From JACVRW01 sp038323835 (GTDB taxonomy: Bacteria > Actinomycetota > Thermoleophilia > Solirubrobacterales > Thermoleophilaceae): a DNA stretch of 64,000 nucleotides. Where the stretch lies: positions 7,453-71,452 of the forward strand of contig JBBQHI010000017.1 in the NCBI GenBank assembly GCA_038323835.1, given 5' to 3'. Positions 16,627 through 25,473 of this stretch are shown one piece after another (position 1 is the first letter of the stretch; each line of letters opens with the position of its first letter). The position numbers were made by a program, and so were the translations under genes. The notes below the pieces were generated by a model. It was given only the letters and a program-made list of their open reading frames with translations, was not told the DNA's origin and did no database searches.

Positions 16627-18080
16627 GGGCCCGCCTGCCCGTCCGCCTGAAGGTCGCCGTGTTCACAGCCGCGCTGACCTTCGCGATCCTCTGCCTGTTC
16701 GCCATCGTGATCGGCGCCGTGGCCGAGGACCGGATCCGCAGCGGCTTCGACGACGAACTCCGGGCCACCGCCGCCGACCTCCAGGACGCCCTGTCGGTCC
16801 AGCCCAACTCGAGCGGTCAGCAGTCGCTCGACCCGTCCGACATCGAGCTCCTCAATGCCTATTCCTCGGGCGGGGCCGTGGTGCGGATCGTGAACCTGAG
16901 CGGCGGCGTGGAGTATCCCCCGGGCGCGGCCCCGCTCGGCGGCGCCGGCGACGGCATCTCGCACGTGGGCGACCTGAGGGTCGTGTCCCGCCAGTTGGTG
17001 GCCCCTGCGCTCGAGCCGCGCGGGAGCTTCGACCGCATCCCGCGGCCGGTGGCCGAGCCCGTGGCCTACGTGCAGTACGCGAAGCCCGAGGACACGGTGG
17101 AGCTGACCGTGAACAAGGTGCGGCTCTTCCTGGCCTTCGGCGTCTTCGGCGGGACCGTGCTGGCCTTCCTGGGCGGGCTGTACGTGGCCCGCAGGGCCAT
17201 GCGGCCGATCGCCGGCCTCACGCGCGCGGCGCGCGAGGTGGCCCGGACGCGCGACCCGGACGTGACCCTCCCCAAGCCGCGGGCCAACGACGAGGTGTCG
17301 GACCTGGCCGAGACGCTGGAGGACATGCTCCGAGAGCTGAGTGCCGCCCGGGGCGAGAGCGAGGCCGCCCTCGAGCGCCAGAGGGACTTCGTGGCCGACG
17401 CCTCCCACGAGTTGCGCACGCCGCTCACCAGCATCCTGGCCAACCTCGAGCTGCTCGAGCCCGAGCTGGACGGCGAGAGCCAGGACATGGCCAGCTCCGC
17501 CCTTCGCTCGTCGCGCCGGATGCGGCGACTGGTGGCCGATCTCCTGCTCCTGGCCCGCGCCGACGCCGGCCGCCGCGCCCCCCTCCTCCCGGTCGACCTC
17601 TCGGCGGTGGCGGCCGAGGCCACGATTGAGGCCGACCCGCTCGCCGCCGGGCACACCCTGACCCTCGACGCGCCCGAACCCGTTCCGGTGCTCGGCGTGG
17701 GCGACGACCTGCACCGGCTGATGGCGAACCTGATCGAGAACGCGCTCATCCACACCGCGCCCGGTACCCCGGTCACGGTGTCGATCCGCGCGAGCGACGG
17801 CTCAGCCGTGATCGTGGTGGAGGATCGCGGGCCCGGCATCCCCGAGCCACTGAGGGAGCGGATCTTCGAGCGCTTCGCCCGCGGCGGCGGAGACAGCGCC
17901 GGCGGCGGCAGCGGCCTGGGCCTGGCCATCGTCAGAGCCGTGGCCGAGGCTCACGGCGGCCGGGTGGAGGTGCTCGACGCCCCAAGCGGCGGCGCGCGGT
18001 TCGTGATCACCCTGCCGCTGGGCGGGGACGCCGCCGCCCCCGAGGCGGCCGAGCCGCCCGCCGCAGCCGACCGGGTCTAG
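16623..18080 (+). CDS. Sensor histidine kinase, HAMP-HisKA-HATPase
   Basis: Partner of the adjacent response regulator. It has one transmembrane helix at about residues 10-33, an extracytoplasmic sensor region, a second helix at about 160-182, then HAMP. The dimerisation helix holds the phospho-acceptor His in DASHELRTPLTSIL. The ATPase domain shows N-box NLIENALIHT, G1 EDRGPGIPE and G2 GGGSGLGLAIV. The tail is Ala/Pro/Glu-rich. At 485 residues it is complete. Two tandem palindromic repeats follow 20 bp after the stop. Confidence 0.93.
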   Translation: MRARLPVRLKVAVFTAALTFAILCLFAIVIGAVAEDRIRSGFDDELRATAADLQDALSVQPNSSGQQSLDPSDIELLNAYSSGGAVVRIVNLSGGVEYPPGAAPLGGAGDGISHVGDLRVVSRQLVAPALEPRGSFDRIPRPVAEPVAYVQYAKPEDTVELTVNKVRLFLAFGVFGGTVLAFLGGLYVARRAMRPIAGLTRAAREVARTRDPDVTLPKPRANDEVSDLAETLEDMLRELSAARGESEAALERQRDFVADASHELRTPLTSILANLELLEPELDGESQDMASSALRSSRRMRRLVADLLLLARADAGRRAPLLPVDLSAVAAEATIEADPLAAGHTLTLDAPEPVPVLGVGDDLHRLMANLIENALIHTAPGTPVTVSIRASDGSAVIVVEDRGPGIPEPLRERIFERFARGGGDSAGGGSGLGLAIVRAVAEAHGGRVEVLDAPSGGARFVITLPLGGDAAAPEAAEPPAAADRV

Positions 18081-18099
18081 GCGCACCATTTCCGCCACC

Positions 18100-18199
18100 G
18101 GCGAGGAGCGCAGCCCGATCGGTGATCGGGCGAGCACCGCAGCCATGCCGGCGAGGAGCGCAGCCCGATCGGTGATCGGGCGAGCACCGCAGCCATGCC
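18100..18199 (+). repeat. Palindromic dispersed repeat, two identical tandem 50-bp units
   Basis: Two copies in perfect tandem, period 50 bp. Each contains GCGAGGAGCGCAGCCCGATC, loop GGT, then GATCGGGCGAGCACCGCAGC. The core stem is GCCCGATC/GATCGGGC. Perfect identity between units suggests recent duplication. It lies between the histidine kinase stop and the next gene, so it would end up in the 3' untranslated region. Here the period is not a multiple of 3, unlike the coding copy pair in carA. Confidence 0.9.
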
Positions 18200-18247
18200 A
18201 TTGTCCCCTTTCGAAGCCCGAACCCGACATGTAGGAGCTCGGTTCCC

Positions 18248-18979
18248 TTGAAGCGCCTGTCTCGCCTGCGACCCACCCCCGCTCTCGTCATCGCCCTGAT
18301 CGCCCTGTTCGTCTCGCTCGGCGGCGTCTCCTACGGCGTGGCCACCGGCTACATCGACAGCCGCGAGATCAGGAACAACACGGTGAGCACCAAGGACCTG
18401 CGCAACAACGACATCCGCACCAAGGACATCCGCAACAACGAGGTACGGGGCCTCGACATCCGCAACAGCACGATTCAGGGACGCGACGTGGCGCTGGCCA
18501 CCATCACTGGCGAGGACGTGAAGGAGTCCACGCTGAGCCAGGTGCCGAGCGCGGCCCGGGCGGCCCGCGCGGACGGCGCCGCGGCGGTGGACTCGCTGCG
18601 GGTTATCGGCGTGAGGTCGGTGGCGCAGGGCGGCGCGCCCATGACGCTCGTGCAGTACGGGCCCCTCACCGTGACCGGAGCCTGTGTGGCCGACATGACC
18701 GGCCCGCGCGCCGAGGTCCGCGTGCAGTCCGCCGAGGCCGGGTCGAGCGCTGATGGCGAGGAGGCATCCTTCGGGGACCTCGGAACGGGCGCCCAGGCCG
18801 TGGCCGCCGTCACCTCCACCGGTCCGCGCGCGATCGAGTCCTCTCCGATCGTGGCGTCCGGAATCACCGTGGCGCTGAGCGGGGTGGTGTCGCTGATCGC
18901 CGACGGCGCGGGCGCCGGCTCCTGCCGGTTCCAGGGCCACACCGTGGTAAGCGGCGTGGCCGTGGCCAACACGCCCTAA
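18248..18979 (+). CDS. Exported protein with pentapeptide-like repeats
   Basis: Starts at TTG with AGGAG about 11 nt upstream. A basic start KRLSRLRPTP and one hydrophobic helix (ALVIALIALFVSLGGVSYG) form a signal or anchor. Next come imperfect repeats built on D-[IL]-R-N-[NS] (residues about 35-95), the pattern of a small right-handed beta-helix, and a C-terminal beta-rich domain. The function is unknown. The same architecture recurs in the integrated element (58306-59145), indicating a shared family in this lineage. I infer a cell-surface location. Confidence 0.65.
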   Translation: MKRLSRLRPTPALVIALIALFVSLGGVSYGVATGYIDSREIRNNTVSTKDLRNNDIRTKDIRNNEVRGLDIRNSTIQGRDVALATITGEDVKESTLSQVPSAARAARADGAAAVDSLRVIGVRSVAQGGAPMTLVQYGPLTVTGACVADMTGPRAEVRVQSAEAGSSADGEEASFGDLGTGAQAVAAVTSTGPRAIESSPIVASGITVALSGVVSLIADGAGAGSCRFQGHTVVSGVAVANTP

Positions 18980-18982
18980 GGG

Positions 18983-20650
18983 CTAGACCTCCACCACCAC
19001 GGGCAGGATCATCGGCCTGCGCCGCAGCTCGTTGTAGACGAACTCGGCCACGTCGTCGTGGAGGTGGTCCTGGAGCAGGTCGATCTCGGTGATGCGCTCC
19101 TTGGCCGAGCGCCCGAGCGAGGCGTCCACCGCGTCGCGCAGGTCGGCCACGAAGCCATCGTTCTCGTCGATGAATGGCACACCGCGGAACATGATCTCGG
19201 GGGGCACGACCGAGCGCCCGTCCTGCTCGGAGACGGTGGCCACCACGATGAAGATCCCGTCCGCGGAGAGCATGCGGCGGTCGCGCAACGCCACGTCCTC
19301 GATGTTCCCGACCTCCATGCCGTCCACGAAGATCATGCCCGCCTGCTCGCGCTCGCCGAAGCGGGCCCCACGCCCGTCGAACTCCAGCGGGCGGCCGTTC
19401 TCGCCCATGAAGATGGCCTCCCCGGCGATGCCCACGGCCTCGGCGAGCCTGCCGTGGAGGTGCAGGCGCTTGTGGTCGCCGTGCACGGGCATCACGTACT
19501 GCGGCTGAGTGAGGTTGAGCATCAGCTTCAGCTCCTCAGCGTACCCGTGACCCGAGGCGTGGATCGGCACCTCGGTCGGGGTGATCGCGGTGGCGCCGAG
19601 GCGGTAGATGTGGTCGATCGTCTCGTTCACCGCCCGCTCGTTCCCGGGCACCGGCGTGGCCGAGAAGATCACCGTGTCCCCCGAGTGCAGGGTCACGTGG
19701 GGATGGTCGTCGTGGGCCATGCGGCGCAGTGCCGACAGCGGCTCCCCCTGGCTTCCCGTGGACACGACCACCACCTTGTGGTCCGGGAAGTCCTCGATCT
19801 CGCTCGGTCCGACCAGCAGGCCATCGGGGATGTCGATGTGTCCCAGCATCCGGCCGATGTTCACGTTCTTGCGCATCGAGCGCCCCACAAGGGCCACCTT
19901 GCGCTCCTGCTCGGCGGCGGCGTCCACCACCTGCTGGACCCGGTGGATGTTGGAGGCGAAGCAGGTCACGACGATGCGGCCCTCGCAGCGGGCGAACACC
20001 TCGTTCAGGCGCGGGCCGACACTGGACTCGGAGGGCGACCATCCCGGCCGGTCGGCGTTGGTGGAGTCGCCGCACAGGAGCAGCAGCCCCTCGCGCCCCA
20101 GCTCCGCGAGCCGCGCGACGTCGGCCGGCACGCCGTCCACCGGGGTCTGGTCGAACTTGTAGTCGCCCGTGATCAGGATCGTCCCCAGATCGCAGGACAT
20201 GGCCACGGCGAACATGTCGGGAATGGAGTGGGCCATCTTCACCATCTCCACCGAGAACGGCCCGGCGTCGAAGGTCGCGCCGGAAAGCACGTCCTCGACC
20301 GTGACGCCCTTCAGCTTGTGCTCGTCGAGCTTGGACCGCACCATCGCCGCGGTGAGCGGCCCGCCGTAGATGGGCGGGGGCCGGTCCAGCTCGCGCAGGA
20401 CGAAGGGCAGCGCCCCCACGTGATCCTCGTGGCCGTGGGTGAGCACGATGGCCTCGATGTCGTCGGCCCGGTCGCGCAGGTAGGCGAAGTCGGGCAGCAC
20501 GAGGTCGATCCCGAGCTGGTCGGGCTGGGGAAACATCAAGCCGGTGTCCACCACCACGATGCGGCCCCCGAACTCGACGACCGTCATGTTCTTCCCGATC
20601 TCGCCCAAGCCGCCGAGCGGCAGGACGCGAAGAGTGCCGTCTCGGGTCAA
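18983..20650 (-). CDS. rnj: Ribonuclease J
   Basis: Metallo-beta-lactamase/beta-CASP RNase with 5'-3' exonuclease and endonuclease activity in RNA decay and rRNA processing. The zinc motif HGHEDHVGALPFVL (about residue 73), beta-CASP segments VVVSTGSQGEPLSAL and ASGHGYAEELK, and C-terminal PVHGDHKRLHLH are all present. Length 555 is normal. The start is TTG, sharing TTGA with the dapA stop codon; the dapA-rnj linkage is common in actinobacteria. It converges on the exported repeat-protein gene with only 3 bp between stop codons. Confidence 0.95.
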   Translation of the reverse strand: MTRDGTLRVLPLGGLGEIGKNMTVVEFGGRIVVVDTGLMFPQPDQLGIDLVLPDFAYLRDRADDIEAIVLTHGHEDHVGALPFVLRELDRPPPIYGGPLTAAMVRSKLDEHKLKGVTVEDVLSGATFDAGPFSVEMVKMAHSIPDMFAVAMSCDLGTILITGDYKFDQTPVDGVPADVARLAELGREGLLLLCGDSTNADRPGWSPSESSVGPRLNEVFARCEGRIVVTCFASNIHRVQQVVDAAAEQERKVALVGRSMRKNVNIGRMLGHIDIPDGLLVGPSEIEDFPDHKVVVVSTGSQGEPLSALRRMAHDDHPHVTLHSGDTVIFSATPVPGNERAVNETIDHIYRLGATAITPTEVPIHASGHGYAEELKLMLNLTQPQYVMPVHGDHKRLHLHGRLAEAVGIAGEAIFMGENGRPLEFDGRGARFGEREQAGMIFVDGMEVGNIEDVALRDRRMLSADGIFIVVATVSEQDGRSVVPPEIMFRGVPFIDENDGFVADLRDAVDASLGRSAKERITEIDLLQDHLHDDVAEFVYNELRRRPMILPVVVEV

Positions 20651-21510
20651 ACCTGCGCGAGCAGCCCGTGCCGCTCGAGGGCGGTGCGAATCACGGCGCT
20701 CTCCTCGTCAGAGGCCTCCACGAGCGGGAGCCGCAGCCCACCGACCTCGTGTCCGGCCATGTTCAGGGCAGCCTTGATGGGAATCGGGTTGGTGGTGACG
20801 GACAGGGCCTCGAAGAACCCGGCCAGTGACCGCTGGATCTCAGCCCGGTTCTCGGGCTCGTCGATCATCCGCCGCATCTCACTGCCCACGAGGTGAGAGC
20901 CCACGTGGATGCCGCCGGTGCCGCCCATCTCCAGCACCTCGGCCAGCACGTCGTCGTTCCCGGCGAGCAGATCCAGCCCGTCGATCGGGGCCAGGTCCTC
21001 GTAGCGGGCCTGCTTCACGGCGGTCACGTTCTCGATCTGCGCTAGCTCGGCCAGCAGATCGTTGGGCATGTCCACCACGCAGCGCGAGGGGATGTTGTAG
21101 AGGATCACCGGAAGGTCGGTGACTGCGGCCACGGCCTCGAAGTGGGCTCTCAGGCCGCGCCGGTTCGGCTTGTTGTAGTAGGGCGTGACCACCAGCACGG
21201 CGTCCACACCCGTCTCGGTGGCCCTTTTGGTGAGCTCGGCGGTATGGCGCGTGTCGTTGGTGCCCGTGCCCGCGATCACCGGCGCGCTGCCGGATTCGGC
21301 CACGGCGAGCTCCCAGAGCCGGGCCATCTCCTCGTCCGTGAGGGTGGCCCCCTCCCCCGTGGTGCCGGCCACGACCAGGCCGTCCGAGCCGCTGCGCAGC
21401 AGCTCGTGGATGAGACGCACGGTGGCGTCCTCGTCCACGGCCCCATGCGCGTCGAACGGCGTGACCATCGCCGTGAGGATGCCCCCGAGCTTGGCCGGGC
21501 CGGAGGTCAC
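20647..21510 (-). CDS. dapA: 4-hydroxy-tetrahydrodipicolinate synthase
   Basis: Condenses pyruvate with aspartate semialdehyde, the first committed step to diaminopimelate and lysine. The TIM-barrel shows TAMVTPFD near the start, VAGTTGEGATLTDEE, the tyrosine in VVTPYYNKPN and YNIPSRC. The Schiff-base lysine is in VTAVKQARYE (about residue 160). The GTG start forms a GTGA overlap with the upstream small gene's stop. Length is 287. Longer upstream open frames are artefacts crossing that gene. It works with dapB, dapL and the dapF-like gene in this window. Confidence 0.95.
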   Translation of the reverse strand: MTSGPAKLGGILTAMVTPFDAHGAVDEDATVRLIHELLRSGSDGLVVAGTTGEGATLTDEEMARLWELAVAESGSAPVIAGTGTNDTRHTAELTKRATETGVDAVLVVTPYYNKPNRRGLRAHFEAVAAVTDLPVILYNIPSRCVVDMPNDLLAELAQIENVTAVKQARYEDLAPIDGLDLLAGNDDVLAEVLEMGGTGGIHVGSHLVGSEMRRMIDEPENRAEIQRSLAGFFEALSVTTNPIPIKAALNMAGHEVGGLRLPLVEASDEESAVIRTALERHGLLAQV

Positions 21511-21746
21511 TGGATCGGCCTGAACGGGTCCGGAGCGGAATTGGCCGAGTCCTCCGCGGGCTCCGGGGCGCTGCCCACGGGGGGTGCGGGCACGCTCTCC
21601 GTGCTTGGCGGGGCGGGCATCGGCGCCGGGGACCCGGCAACGGGGACGGGACGGCCGTGATCGTCGAAGTGCGGGCCCGCCCCAGCCTCGTCCAGCGTCT
21701 CCTGCGCCTGCTCCGCAAGCTTCTTGGCTCGGTCCATGAACCCCAT
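21507..21746 (-). CDS. Small hypothetical protein with proline-rich tail
   Basis: A 79-residue protein beginning MGFMDRAKKLAEQAQETLDE, an amphipathic helix. It is followed by a Pro/Ala/Ser-rich, apparently disordered tail ending RPIQ. No known domain. It directly precedes and overlaps dapA (GTGA). An in-frame GTG 30 nt further up exists but the ATG gives the helix start. Similar short helix-plus-linker proteins are common in actinobacteria; the function is unknown. Confidence 0.6.
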   Translation of the reverse strand: MGFMDRAKKLAEQAQETLDEAGAGPHFDDHGRPVPVAGSPAPMPAPPSTESVPAPPVGSAPEPAEDSANSAPDPFRPIQ

Positions 21747-21835
21747 GCGAACCCCTTCCGATCGACCCCGCGGCACGATAGCGCGCTGTCATCCCTTCCG
21801 AACAGCCCCTGCTAATGGGACAATTCGCGTCTTCC

Positions 21836-22261
21836 ATGGACAGGGAACGCGACTACAGCCACAGGACGGCGGTTCAGAAGCTCGGCGTGAAGCCCTCCGA
21901 GCGGGTCGAGGTGACCGGCGATGTGGGATCCGGCCTGCGCCGTGACGTGAAGGAGACGCTCGGCCGCGGGCTCGTCCGCTCCGGAGACCTCGACGGCGCA
22001 ATCGTGCTCGTGGAGTCGATGGACGAGGCGGTGGAGGCCCTGAGCACCTACCGGGCCCGTGTGCGGGACACGGGGTACCTCTGGATCATCACGCGCAAGC
22101 GGGGACACGAGAATTATGTGAACCAGATGAAGCTGGTCCCCCACGCGAAGACCCTCGGCCTGATCGACAACAAGACCTGCTCCATCGACGACGAGCGCTC
22201 CGGCATCCGCTTCGTCGTGCCCCGCGCGCTGCGCAAGACCGGCGCCCGCACCGCCGCCTGA
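21836..22261 (+). CDS. DUF3052-family protein
   Basis: A 141-residue protein that fits DUF3052, small cytoplasmic actinobacterial proteins of unknown role. Features are KLGVKPSERVEV near the start, a central DGAIVLVESMDEAVEAL strand-helix and the LWIITRKRG segment. The C-terminal half ends DERSGIRFVVPRALR, typical of the family. An ATG 21 nt further upstream would add 7 residues, and neither start has a strong ribosome-binding site. It is divergent from the dapA operon. A compound palindromic repeat lies 16 bp after its stop. Confidence 0.75.
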   Translation: MDRERDYSHRTAVQKLGVKPSERVEVTGDVGSGLRRDVKETLGRGLVRSGDLDGAIVLVESMDEAVEALSTYRARVRDTGYLWIITRKRGHENYVNQMKLVPHAKTLGLIDNKTCSIDDERSGIRFVVPRALRKTGARTAA

Positions 22262-22277
22262 CCCCTCAGCAGCGCGA

Positions 22278-22376
22278 GGGAGGAGCGGAGCCCGATCGGC
22301 GGCGAGGAGCGCAGTCCGATCGTTGATCGGGCGAGCACCGCAGCCCGATGTCATCGGGGGAGCACCGGACCATGCC
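22278..22376 (+). repeat. Palindromic dispersed repeat, compound copy
   Basis: Two or three overlapping units of the family. From left: the left arm GGGAGGAGCGGAGCCCGATC, an inner unit GCGAGGAGCGCAGTCCGATC / GATCGGGCGAGCACCGCAG, then a right part with its own short stem CCCGATG/CATCGGG ending GAGCACCGGACCATGCC. The outer ends match the solitary unit at 41815-41862, so this may be a unit inserted in another's loop, as at 6022-6113, though more degraded. Confidence 0.8.
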
Positions 22377-22451
22377 ATCGGCTCAAGCTCATGCCCGCAA
22401 CGCCCGATCTAGAGCCTGTAGGCCACGTCGCCGTTACGGGCCACGGACACC

Positions 22452-24590
22452 ATGCAGCCAGGCCGAGCCCTATCCACCGAGGCGCTGCACGACGCCGATG
22501 TCCGCAGGTCCTTCGACGTGCCCTACCGCACGCTCGTGGAGCACATCCCGGCCGTGACCTACATCGCCGAGTTCAGCGCCGACGCGCCGTTCATCTACGT
22601 CAGCCCGCAGATCGAGACGCTCCTGGGCTTCCCGGCCGCTGACTGGCTCGATGTTTCCGACCTCTGGGCCGAGCGAATCCACCCCGAGGACCGCGAGCGC
22701 GTGCTCGCGGCCGAGCGGCTGACCTTCGCCGAGGCGATTCCCTACGAGGGCGAGTTCCGCATGCTCGCGGCGGACGGCCGCGTGGTGTGGGTCTGGGAGC
22801 GCGACGCCGTGATCCGCGACCATGAGGGTCGGCCCGTGGCCACCCAGGGCGTGCTCATGGACGTGACCGAGCTGAAGCGCACCCGGGGCGCGCTTCACGA
22901 GACCGAGGCGCAGGTGCGCGAAGAGCGCGACCGCGCGCAGGGCTATCTGGACATCGCCGCCACGATGATGCTGGTCCTGGCGGCCGACGGCAGCGTCAGC
23001 CTGGCCAACCGGCGGGCGTGCGAGGTGCTCGGCCGCTCCGAGGGCGAGATCCTGGGACACGACTGGTTCGAGCTGGCCGTGCCGCCCACGGAGCGCCAGG
23101 CGGCTCGATCCGGGTTCGAGCGCGTGATCCGCGGCGCGGTCGCGCCGGTGGACGGCTTCGAGAGCTCGGTGGTCACGGCGGTCGGCGAGGTGCGCCTGGT
23201 GTCCTGGCGCAACACGGTGCTCTACGACGACGAGGGGCGGGTGGTGGGAGCGCTCGGCTCGGGCGAGGACATCACCGAGCGGCGCCGGGCCGAGCAGCGC
23301 GTCGCGTTCCTCGCCTACCACGACCAGCTCACCGGCCTGCCCAACCGGGCCCATCTGGCAGAGACCGTGGCCGACGTGCTCGACCGCGCCGTGGGCGTGG
23401 GCCTCTCGGTGGGGCTCCTCTGCCTGGATCTCGACGACTTCAAGCTGGTGAACGACAGCCTCGGCCACGCCGTGGGCGACGAGCTGCTCGTGGCCGTGGC
23501 TCACCGCCTGGAGTCGGTGAAGCGCTACGGAGACGTGCTCGCCCACGCGGGCGGAGACGAGTTCTTCATGCTGCTCATGGACCTGCCCGCCGACGGCCTG
23601 GAGCACGCGGTGGTCGCCGCCAAGCGCCTGTCCGACGCCCTCACCGAGCCGTTCGAGGTGGAGGAGGCCGAGCTCCATGTGACGGCGAGCGTCGGTGTCA
23701 GCCTCGCCCCCCACCTGGCCGCCGACGGAGCCGCGCTGCTGCGCCAGGCGGACACGGCCATGTACCAGGCCAAGCGTGCCGGGCGCTCCGGGCACGCCGT
23801 GTACGCGCCCGAGGAGCAGCAGCCGATCGACCGGCTGTCACTCACCGCCCGCCTGCGCCGCTCGATCGACCGCGGCCAGCTCGAGCTGCACTACCAGCCG
23901 ATCTTCTCGCTCCGGAGCGGCGAGCCGATTGCCGTGGAGGCGCTGCTGCGCTGGAACGACCCGGCGCGCGGGCTGGTGCCCCCCGCCGCCTTCATCCCCG
24001 CGGCCGAGCACAGCGGCTTGATCGAGCCGATCGGCGAGTGGGTGGCGAACGAGCTGTGCCGCCAGGCGGCGGAGTGGCGGGACCTGGGGCTCACGCCGCG
24101 CCTGAGCCTGAACGCCGCCCCGCGCGAGCTTCGCCGGCCCGAGTACGTGGACACGCTCGCCGCCGCGCTCGAGCGCCACGCCATCGAGCCGTCCCGCATC
24201 GTGGTGGAGATCACCGAATCGGCGGCGATGGACGAAGCCGCCGCCCGCGGGCCGATCGAGCGCCTCCACGCCCTCGGCGTGGGGCTTGCCATCGACGACT
24301 TCGGCGAGGGCTTCTCCTCACTCAGCAGGTTGCGAAAGCTGCCGGTGGAGCAGATCAAGATCGACCGCTCCTTCTTGCACGACGTGCCCCGCAGCGCCAC
24401 CGCCTCCGCCGTGGTGACGGCGATCATCCGGCTGGCTCAGGCACTCGGCCGCGAGGTGGTGGCCGAGGGCGTGGAGAGCCATGAGCAGCGCGACTTCCTC
24501 ACCGCGCAGGGCTGTCTCTTGGCCCAGGGCTTCTTCCTCTCGCGCCCGCTCACCGCCGAGCGCGCGACTGCGCTGTTGCTGCGCGCCTAG
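22452..24590 (+). CDS. PAS-PAS-GGDEF-EAL protein (cyclic di-GMP turnover)
   Basis: A 712-residue soluble protein with two PAS sensor domains (about residues 25-140 and 155-275, the first with FIYVSPQIETLLGF). A GGDEF domain follows (about 285-440) with an intact AHAGGDEFFML, then an EAL domain (about 460-705) with AVEALLRW and the catalytic segment IDDFGEGFSSLSRL. Both signature motifs are intact, so it could make or break c-di-GMP; which activity dominates cannot be told. No membrane segment is seen. Its TAG stop overlaps the TAG of the convergent lipoprotein gene in one CTAG. Confidence 0.93.
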   Translation: MQPGRALSTEALHDADVRRSFDVPYRTLVEHIPAVTYIAEFSADAPFIYVSPQIETLLGFPAADWLDVSDLWAERIHPEDRERVLAAERLTFAEAIPYEGEFRMLAADGRVVWVWERDAVIRDHEGRPVATQGVLMDVTELKRTRGALHETEAQVREERDRAQGYLDIAATMMLVLAADGSVSLANRRACEVLGRSEGEILGHDWFELAVPPTERQAARSGFERVIRGAVAPVDGFESSVVTAVGEVRLVSWRNTVLYDDEGRVVGALGSGEDITERRRAEQRVAFLAYHDQLTGLPNRAHLAETVADVLDRAVGVGLSVGLLCLDLDDFKLVNDSLGHAVGDELLVAVAHRLESVKRYGDVLAHAGGDEFFMLLMDLPADGLEHAVVAAKRLSDALTEPFEVEEAELHVTASVGVSLAPHLAADGAALLRQADTAMYQAKRAGRSGHAVYAPEEQQPIDRLSLTARLRRSIDRGQLELHYQPIFSLRSGEPIAVEALLRWNDPARGLVPPAAFIPAAEHSGLIEPIGEWVANELCRQAAEWRDLGLTPRLSLNAAPRELRRPEYVDTLAAALERHAIEPSRIVVEITESAAMDEAAARGPIERLHALGVGLAIDDFGEGFSSLSRLRKLPVEQIKIDRSFLHDVPRSATASAVVTAIIRLAQALGREVVAEGVESHEQRDFLTAQGCLLAQGFFLSRPLTAERATALLLRA

Positions 24591-24811
24591 CGGAGCGTCG
24601 CGGCCGGGGGCAGCGGCGACCAGGATGGGTCGTCGTCGCTCGGGGCGTTGTTGGTGATGCGGTTGTGGAGCGTGGCGCCGGTGAGCGTCAAGTCCGTCGT
24701 GGGCTTCGGCTCTCCGAACGCGCAGGCCGACAGGGCGGCCACGCCTAGACAGGCGCCGAGCAGCAGGACGAGTCGTATGAGGGCGCCGGGGGTCCCGGCC
24801 GATCCTCCCAC
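24587..24811 (-). CDS. Small lipoprotein
   Basis: A 74-residue product from a GTG start 5 nt after the dapB stop. The N-terminus has Arg followed by a hydrophobic stretch and a lipobox-like ALSAC, predicting a lipid-anchored Cys at about residue 30. The mature part is short and polar (TTDLTLTGATLHNRITNNAP) with no recognised domain. Cotranscribed with dapB. The longer open frame that contains it is a shadow of dapB. Confidence 0.55.
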   Translation of the reverse strand: MGGSAGTPGALIRLVLLLGACLGVAALSACAFGEPKPTTDLTLTGATLHNRITNNAPSDDDPSWSPLPPAATLR

Positions 24812-24816
24812 ACCGG

Positions 24817-25473
24817 CTACAAGAGGTGCTCGAGCCCGATCACCGGCGAGTCGTCCAGGTCCCCCACCCGGCGCACGGCCAGCAACACACCGGGCATGAA
24901 CGACTCGCGCGCGATCGAGTCGTGGCGGATGGTGAGCGTCTGGCCCTCCCCTCCGAACAGCACCTCCTGGTGCGCCACCAGTCCCGGCAGGCGCACGGAG
25001 TGGATCGGCTCGTGCACGTGGCCGCCGGCGGCCGTGATCAGCTCGGCCGTGCGCATAGCGGTGCCCGACGGGGCGTCCAGCTTGGCGTCGTGGTGGAGCT
25101 CCACGATCTCGCATTCCGGCATGTGCTCGGCCGCCCGCTGCGCGAACTCCATCAGCAGCACGGCCCCGATGGCGAAATTCGGGGCCGCGAACAGGTTGGC
25201 CGAGCCCGCGCCGCGCAGCTCCTCGAAGTCCGCCCCGGTCGTTCCCATCACGCAGTGCACGCCCGCCTCCAGGCAGGCCCTGGCGTTGGCCAGCGCCGTG
25301 TCGGGACGGCTGAAGTCCACCACCACGTCGGCGTCGCCGAGCACGTCGGCGAGCGCGGTGCCGAGGGCGGGGTCGGCGCGGCCGGACAGGGTCATGTCGT
25401 TCGCGCCCTCCACCGCCGCGCACACCGCCTGGCCCATGCGGCCCGCGGCGCCCGAGACGGCGACCGCGATCAC
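24817..25473 (-). CDS. dapB: 4-hydroxy-tetrahydrodipicolinate reductase
   Basis: NAD(P)H-dependent reductase of the diaminopimelate pathway. It has the Rossmann motif GAAGRMGQAV (about residues 8-17), VVVDFSRPDTA, VMGTTGADF and the catalytic ELHHDAKLDAPSGTA. It is short (218 residues against about 245-270 in most bacteria) because loops in the N-terminal half are missing, but all catalytic motifs are there. The start overlaps the stop of the M16 peptidase gene (ATGA). Confidence 0.92.
   Translation of the reverse strand: MIAVAVSGAAGRMGQAVCAAVEGANDMTLSGRADPALGTALADVLGDADVVVDFSRPDTALANARACLEAGVHCVMGTTGADFEELRGAGSANLFAAPNFAIGAVLLMEFAQRAAEHMPECEIVELHHDAKLDAPSGTAMRTAELITAAGGHVHEPIHSVRLPGLVAHQEVLFGGEGQTLTIRHDSIARESFMPGVLLAVRRVGDLDDSPVIGLEHLL

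Noticed and set aside
18100..18199. CRISPR-like tandem repeat
   Set aside because: Only two units, directly abutting with no spacers, and a member of the dispersed palindrome family.
24587..24590. Overlapping stop codons of two convergent genes in CTAG
   Set aside because: Striking but expected by chance in compact genomes; no function inferred.
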